Below are positions 6,216 through 8,448 of a stretch of DNA of 8,448 bases, one piece after another; within the stretch, counting starts at the first letter, position 1, and each line of letters begins with the position of its first letter. The stretch is from Pseudomonadota bacterium (GTDB lineage Bacteria > Pseudomonadota > Gammaproteobacteria > Pseudomonadales > Halieaceae), in the NCBI GenBank assembly GCA_030591305.1, contig JAUVBI010000132.1, positions 1 through 8,448 of the forward strand, read 5' to 3'. The position numbers and the translations under genes are program-made. A model generated the notes under the pieces. The model saw nothing but the letters and a program-made list of their open reading frames with translations, made no database searches and was not told the origin of the DNA.

Positions 6216-6865
6216 CATACACTGAAGAACAGCAAGCAGAACACGAATTTGTAATGAAATCTCTGTGCCAGGGCTTTCATAAAAGGTCACTTCCCATGGT
6301 GCTAAAAGGGGGCACGGCTTTAAAGCTCTGCTACGGGCTGGACCGGTTTAGTGAAGCCCTGGACTTCGATGCAATAAAGGCACTCAATCTCGAACACTCG
6401 ATAGAAGAAGTATTTAACCAATTGGGTAAAAGCACAGCAGTGTTTCGACACCCCACTATTACACTCACCAAAAAAACCGATACAGTGCGTCGCTACCATG
6501 TTGTGTACGGTGACAGCATCAACCTCAAAATTGAAACATCGCTGAGGGGCACACCGGATGACAAAGATATTATCGAAATCAATGGAATTCTGACTTACAA
6601 GGTCGCTGTGTTGATAAAACAAAAACTGCGCGCCCTGCAAGGCAGAACCACCGCGAGGGATTTTCATGATGTGTCCTTTTTGTATGAACACTTCTACGAC
6701 GACTTTGGCCCTGAACAGCAAGCACTCATAGCAGATTTATATAACAACCAGGATTCGGTTCTCAGCCGATTTAACTCGGCCTATAGCGAAGATTCAATAT
6801 TAACCACCAATGACCTTCTTACCGACTTGATGAAGCTGATTGACCTGGTTGAATCTCGGGCCTGA
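6212..6865 (+). CDS. AbiEii-type nucleotidyltransferase toxin, with altered DxD motif
   Basis: AbiEii toxins are cytoplasmic nucleotidyltransferases of the DNA polymerase beta fold; studied relatives transfer nucleotides to tRNA acceptor ends and stop growth, aiding phage defence. The 217-residue protein shows motif I LKGGTALKLCYGLDRFSEALDFD (residues 31-53), the mid-region INLKIETSLRG (K106, E108) and the C-terminal KQKLRALQGRTTARDFHD (136-153, with R149-D150). In the family, motif I normally reads SEDLDF, the two Asp binding metal. Here the first is Ala49 (codon GCC, 6356-6358), one base change from an Asp codon. D51 and D53 remain, so activity may be reduced, lost or rescued by the shifted pair. 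The gene starts within the antitoxin stop codon. No terminator is evident before ssrA. Confidence 0.85.
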   Translation: MTYTEEQQAEHEFVMKSLCQGFHKRSLPMVLKGGTALKLCYGLDRFSEALDFDAIKALNLEHSIEEVFNQLGKSTAVFRHPTITLTKKTDTVRRYHVVYGDSINLKIETSLRGTPDDKDIIEINGILTYKVAVLIKQKLRALQGRTTARDFHDVSFLYEHFYDDFGPEQQALIADLYNNQDSVLSRFNSAYSEDSILTTNDLLTDLMKLIDLVESRA

Positions 6866-6953
6866 ACTACCTGTTTGAGTGAACTTTCGGGGTTAGCGAC
6901 GTCTAATTTAGTGCAATTATGCCCATGGCGGCTCATTTTGGACCAAGTTGGGG

Positions 6954-6959
6954 TATAAT
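6954..6959 (+). promoter_or_regulatory. Consensus -10 box of ssrA
   Basis: A perfect TATAAT stands 15 bases before the first base of mature tmRNA at 6975. The expected transcription start, about 6966, would leave a short 5' extension to be removed by RNase P. No good -35 hexamer is visible at 16-18 bp spacing (GCTCAT at 6931-6936 is poor). The abiE toxin gene ends about 90 bp upstream, and read-through from it is possible. Confidence 0.65.
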
Positions 6960-6974
6960 TGCCAGTTCACTAAT

Positions 6975-7364
6975 GGGGGCGATTTGGATTCGACGACGGT
7001 TGCGAACCCTAAGGTGCATGCCGTGATGACAGCCAATCACGTAAATCAAAAGCTGTTAACTTTTAGTTGCCAATGATGACAACTACGGTGCCCAACTCGC
7101 TGCGTAAGCAGTGACTAAGCACTTCTGGAGGATTCGTCCCCCAGCGGTCACTAGCAAGGTGCCAGCCCCGCGCTTTTGACTGTCATTCAGAACTGGATCG
7201 CTGCGAGGTATGTTTTGGGCCGCGCTGCTAAACTTAAACAAAACTCGCCAATAACGTCCTGCCCGTTGGGCTGTTTGCGGTTAAATTAATTAACGGAAAC
7301 TAAGCATGTAGAGCCGAAGGCAGAGTACTGGCGGACGCGGGTTCAATTCCCGCCGCTTCCACCA
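6975..7364 (+). ncRNA. ssrA: Transfer-messenger RNA (tmRNA), one-piece
   Basis: tmRNA, charged with alanine and bound by SmpB, rescues stalled ribosomes and tags the unfinished protein for proteolysis. The 5' end GGGGGCGATTTGGATTCGAC and the 3' end with T arm (stem 7337-7341 with 7349-7353, loop TTCAATT) are hallmark sequences. The acceptor stem pairs 6975-6981 with 7354-7360 over all seven positions, two of them G-U, followed by discriminator A and an encoded CCA at 7362-7364. Length is 390 nt. The conserved GACTAAGCATGTAG-like stretch near the 3' part is present (7298-7311). The tag frame is at 7069-7107. The gene lies downstream of abiE and is followed by a strong hairpin. Its 3' end is a common integrase target, and accessory genes follow. 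Confidence 0.97.
7069..7107 (+). other. tmRNA proteolysis-tag reading frame
   Basis: The resume codon GCC at 7069 opens a 12-codon frame, ANDDNYGAQLAA, closed by TAA at 7105-7107. The N-terminal ANDDNY matches gammaproteobacterial tags, and the terminal LAA is the ClpXP degron. The insertion of GAQ before LAA makes it longer than the ten-residue E. coli tag ANDENYALAA (excluding the alanine brought by the charged tmRNA in both cases). I recall such tags from Cellvibrionales-type bacteria, which supports the taxonomic guess. Confidence 0.9.
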
Positions 7365-7393
7365 TTTTATATTCTCAAAACATTTCATAACGT

Positions 7394-7426
7394 CCAATAA
7401 CTCATTGAATATCAATGAGTTATTGG
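7394..7426 (+). terminator. Strong hairpin downstream of ssrA, probable terminator
   Basis: A perfect 15-bp stem, 7394-7408 paired with 7412-7426, has a three-base loop (ATA) and begins 30 bases after the CCA end of tmRNA. The stem is A+T-rich, and the bases after it (CTTTATCATTCT) are only moderately T-rich, so termination may be imperfect. Its position makes it the likely 3' end of the ssrA precursor. A protein-binding dyad is an alternative. Confidence 0.7.
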
Positions 7427-7477
7427 CTTTATCATTCTATTGACGTCTCATGCCCGCTTACAGCATCCCGCTGCTAA

Positions 7478-7511
7478 TTGGGGTATCTCTGGGGGTACAT
7501 CGCTACCCCAA
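7478..7511. repeat. GGGGTA motif cluster, left copy
   Basis: GGGGTA occurs at 7480-7485 and again at 7492-7497 (12-bp period), and TTGGGGTA (7478-7485) is the exact reverse complement of TACCCCAA (7504-7511). The 17-bp unit GGGGTATCTCTGGGGGT (7480-7496) recurs in inverted orientation at the right end of the window with 15 of 17 bases the same. It may be a protein-binding array such as integrase arm sites, but this is an inference. Confidence 0.6.
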
Positions 7512-7651
7512 AACGCGGAAGGCCGCCGAACCGGCGGACCCCAACCACCCCGCAACTCAGACTAACCATCTCAACGTACGCTCGAGGCGAATACACCTCC
7601 AGAGGATGGCTTGATTTGATCGAATTTATCTATATAGAAATCTTTATTAAT

Positions 7652-7670
7652 TGTGTGTACGATACACACA
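7652..7670 (+). promoter_or_regulatory. Palindromic operator touching the hicA start codon
   Basis: TGTGTGTA-CGA-TACACACA is a perfect 8-bp dyad with a three-base centre; its last A is the A of the hicA ATG. HicB proteins with a C-terminal ribbon-helix-helix bind such short palindromes to repress hicAB, so HicB is the probable ligand. The A+T-rich upstream offers a possible -10 (TATTAA, 7645-7650), so a bound repressor would cover the start of transcription. No SD precedes hicA. Confidence 0.65.
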
Positions 7671-7852
7671 TGAATAGCAAAGATATCGTGAAGCAGCTAA
7701 GGAAGGCAGGCTGGGTGCTTGAGAGTGTGAGGGGAAGCCATCACAAGTTCAAAAACCCAGAGACGGGAAAGGTGGTCATTGTGCCCCACCCTAAGAAGGA
7801 CCTTCCCAACGGTACGGCACAAGCAATATTAAAACAGGCGGGGCTGAAGTAG
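7670..7852 (+). CDS. hicA: HicA toxin, mRNA interferase
   Basis: HicA is a small double-stranded-RNA-binding-like ribonuclease that cleaves mRNA when freed from HicB. The start at 7670 (MNSKDIVKQLRKAGW) gives 60 residues, the usual size; the frame is open upstream to 7478 but that part has no HicA similarity and the operator overlaps it. The family pattern is complete: GW at 14-15, the catalytic GSHHKF with His24, VVIVPHPKKDLPNGTAQAILKQAGL (35-59). There is no SD, so translation may be weak or leaderless, as would suit a toxin. The stop codon lies within a hairpin that extends to the hicB leader, 23 bp before hicB. A functional toxin is likely since nothing is missing. Confidence 0.92.
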   Translation: MNSKDIVKQLRKAGWVLESVRGSHHKFKNPETGKVVIVPHPKKDLPNGTAQAILKQAGLK

Positions 7853-7861
7853 CCCCGCCTG
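7835..7861 (+). other. Hairpin across the hicA stop and hicB leader
   Basis: A perfect 11-bp G+C-rich stem (7835-7845 with 7851-7861), loop GAAGT, contains the hicA TAG (7850-7852) and ends three bases before the hicB ribosome site. It has no T run, so it is unlikely to be an intrinsic terminator. It could protect or define an RNA end between toxin and antitoxin messages, or alter their translation ratio. Confidence 0.75.
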
Positions 7862-7875
7862 ATGGAGAGGAATCT

Positions 7876-8352
7876 ATGTTATATCCAGTCTATGTACATC
7901 GTGATGAAGGTACCGTCTATGGCGCGATAGTGCCTGATTTCGAAGGTTGCTTCGCGGCAGCTGACAGCTTGAGAGATTTGCCCGCAGCCGTCCAGGAGGC
8001 AGCCGAAGCCTTGTTTGAGGGAGAGGATGCAGGCGTTCCAGAACCTTCCGATCCCGAGGAACTGAATGGTGAAGAGTTTGAGGGTGGCTCATGGGCATTT
8101 ATCGATATTAACACCGCGAAACTGAATACAGCAAAGGAACGAGTCAATATCTCCATTCCGGTGTTCGCGCTGCGGGAGATTGACGAATATATCGTCGGGC
8201 GGGGAGAGAATCGCAGCCACTTCCTTTATACCACGGCGCTAAAAGTGATTCGGGGTGAAACCCCCATGGTCATCGTCAAGAAGGCCCGCACGAAAAAGAA
8301 GGCTGCTGCCAAGAAGAAGGCTCCAGTCCGTCAACCAGCCGCTGTGGCCTGA
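7876..8352 (+). CDS. hicB: HicB antitoxin with basic C-terminal tail
   Basis: HicB masks the HicA active site and represses the operon. Of 158 residues, the N-terminal part (about 1-50, MLYPVYVHRDEGTVYGAIVPDFEGCFAAADSL) is the degenerate RNase H-like fold of HicB. After an acidic linker (50-70, rich in Glu, Asp and Pro), residues 88-125 (ERVNISIPVFALREIDEYI, then RSHFLYTTALKVI) form a ribbon-helix-helix DNA-binding domain. The last 25 residues are unusual: a Lys/Ala/Arg tail (KKARTKKKAAAKKKAPVRQ) resembling histone H1-like ends, which might strengthen DNA or RNA binding. GGAGAGG at 7864-7870 is a strong SD five bases before the ATG, in contrast to hicA, and favours antitoxin excess. Confidence 0.92.
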   Translation: MLYPVYVHRDEGTVYGAIVPDFEGCFAAADSLRDLPAAVQEAAEALFEGEDAGVPEPSDPEELNGEEFEGGSWAFIDINTAKLNTAKERVNISIPVFALREIDEYIVGRGENRSHFLYTTALKVIRGETPMVIVKKARTKKKAAAKKKAPVRQPAAVA

Positions 8353-8369
8353 AATCACTCTGTGCTAGA

Positions 8370-8396
8370 GAGCTGCCTCTCGGGCGGCTCCTTTAA
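8370..8396 (+). terminator. Possible terminator after hicB
   Basis: GAGCTGCC (8370-8377) pairs with GGCGGCTC (8383-8390) through eight base pairs, one of them G-U, around loop TCTCG, followed by CTTTAA. It lies 18 bases after the hicB stop. The T run is short, so efficiency is uncertain. Confidence 0.5.
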
Positions 8397-8420
8397 GGTC
8401 GGGGCAGGCTCTGACATAGC

Positions 8421-8437
8421 ACCCCAAGATATACCCC
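8421..8437 (-). repeat. GGGGTA motif, right inverted copy
   Basis: Read on the minus strand, GGGGTATATCTTGGGGT matches the left copy at 7480-7496 in 15 of 17 positions. The two copies flank hicAB facing each other. The region after 8397 has no gene in view. Confidence 0.6.
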
Positions 8438-8448
8438 TTCATTGATTG

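Larger units (their letters stand above)
7365..7669. other. Intergenic stretch between ssrA and hicA
   Basis: About 300 bp without a recognisable gene. It holds the post-ssrA hairpin (7394-7426), then three GGGGTA motifs around 7480-7509, then a small G+C-rich hairpin CCGCCG-AAC-CGGCGG (7523-7537), and finally an A+T-rich stretch (7611-7660) leading to the hicA operator. A frame open through the second half (from 7478) joins hicA but shows no family resemblance, and a 54-codon frame (7450-7614) resembles nothing I know. Position next to ssrA suggests the edge of an integrated element, but no duplicated ssrA 3' end or integrase is visible in the window. Confidence 0.6.

Noticed and set aside
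7450..7614. A 54-codon open frame downstream of ssrA that might be an integrase remnant
   Set aside because: No integrase motif is visible in the translation and the frame overlaps repeats and hairpins; chance openness explains it.
7478..7669. A 64-residue N-terminal extension of HicA
   Set aside because: HicA is complete from 7670; the extension covers the GGGGTA repeats and the operator and shows no domain.
7365..8448. A duplicated ssrA 3' end marking an attachment site
   Set aside because: No second copy of the T-arm and acceptor sequence was found within the window; it could lie beyond 8448.
1..8448. CRISPR array or tRNA genes
   Set aside because: No regularly spaced direct repeats and no cloverleaf other than the tRNA-like part of tmRNA were seen.

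Overview
The window is a stretch of chromosome from a gammaproteobacterium, probably a marine Pseudomonadales/Cellvibrionales-type organism (Microbulbifer/Saccharophagus-like). The support is the recN / fur / bamE / rnfH / smpB neighbourhood, which resembles the Pseudomonas arrangement, a single-cysteine Fur ending in RKKK as in Pseudomonas, and a tmRNA tag of the ANDDNY type with an extended GAQLAA end. The genus is an inference; no search was run.

Core block (1-5442). The 3' three quarters of recN (DNA repair) converges on fur (iron regulator) across a 201-bp nested inverted repeat whose outer arms include the stop codons of both genes. fur diverges from bamE (outer-membrane assembly lipoprotein), which converges on rnfH. 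Upstream of rnfH on the same strand lies an 11-TM sodium symporter of the NSS/SNF family, at the place where ratA is usually found. smpB diverges from the transporter, has a TATAAT box placed so that its mRNA may be leaderless, and converges with a TauE/SafE-type permease gene.

Accessory and tmRNA block (5443-8448). An AbiEi/AbiEii type IV toxin-antitoxin pair (antitoxin of DUF6088 type) has a 30-bp imperfect palindrome over its promoter. The toxin carries Ala where the first Asp of the catalytic DxD is expected. Next comes a complete one-piece tmRNA gene (ssrA, 390 nt, CCA encoded), then a strong hairpin, a stretch of about 240 bp without a recognisable gene, and a hicA-hicB pair with a palindromic operator touching the hicA start codon. 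A 17-bp GGGGTA-rich motif occurs on each side of hicAB in inverted orientation, suggesting a small mobile or formerly mobile unit next to ssrA, a common island integration site.

How the parts relate: smpB and ssrA encode the two partners of trans-translation. Two toxin-antitoxin loci bracket ssrA, and HicA-type mRNA interferases create the broken messages that trans-translation clears. No wholly new multi-gene system is evident. The most distinctive signals are the nested recN-fur palindrome, the altered AbiEii catalytic motif, the ratA-to-transporter replacement and the inverted GGGGTA motifs around hicAB.
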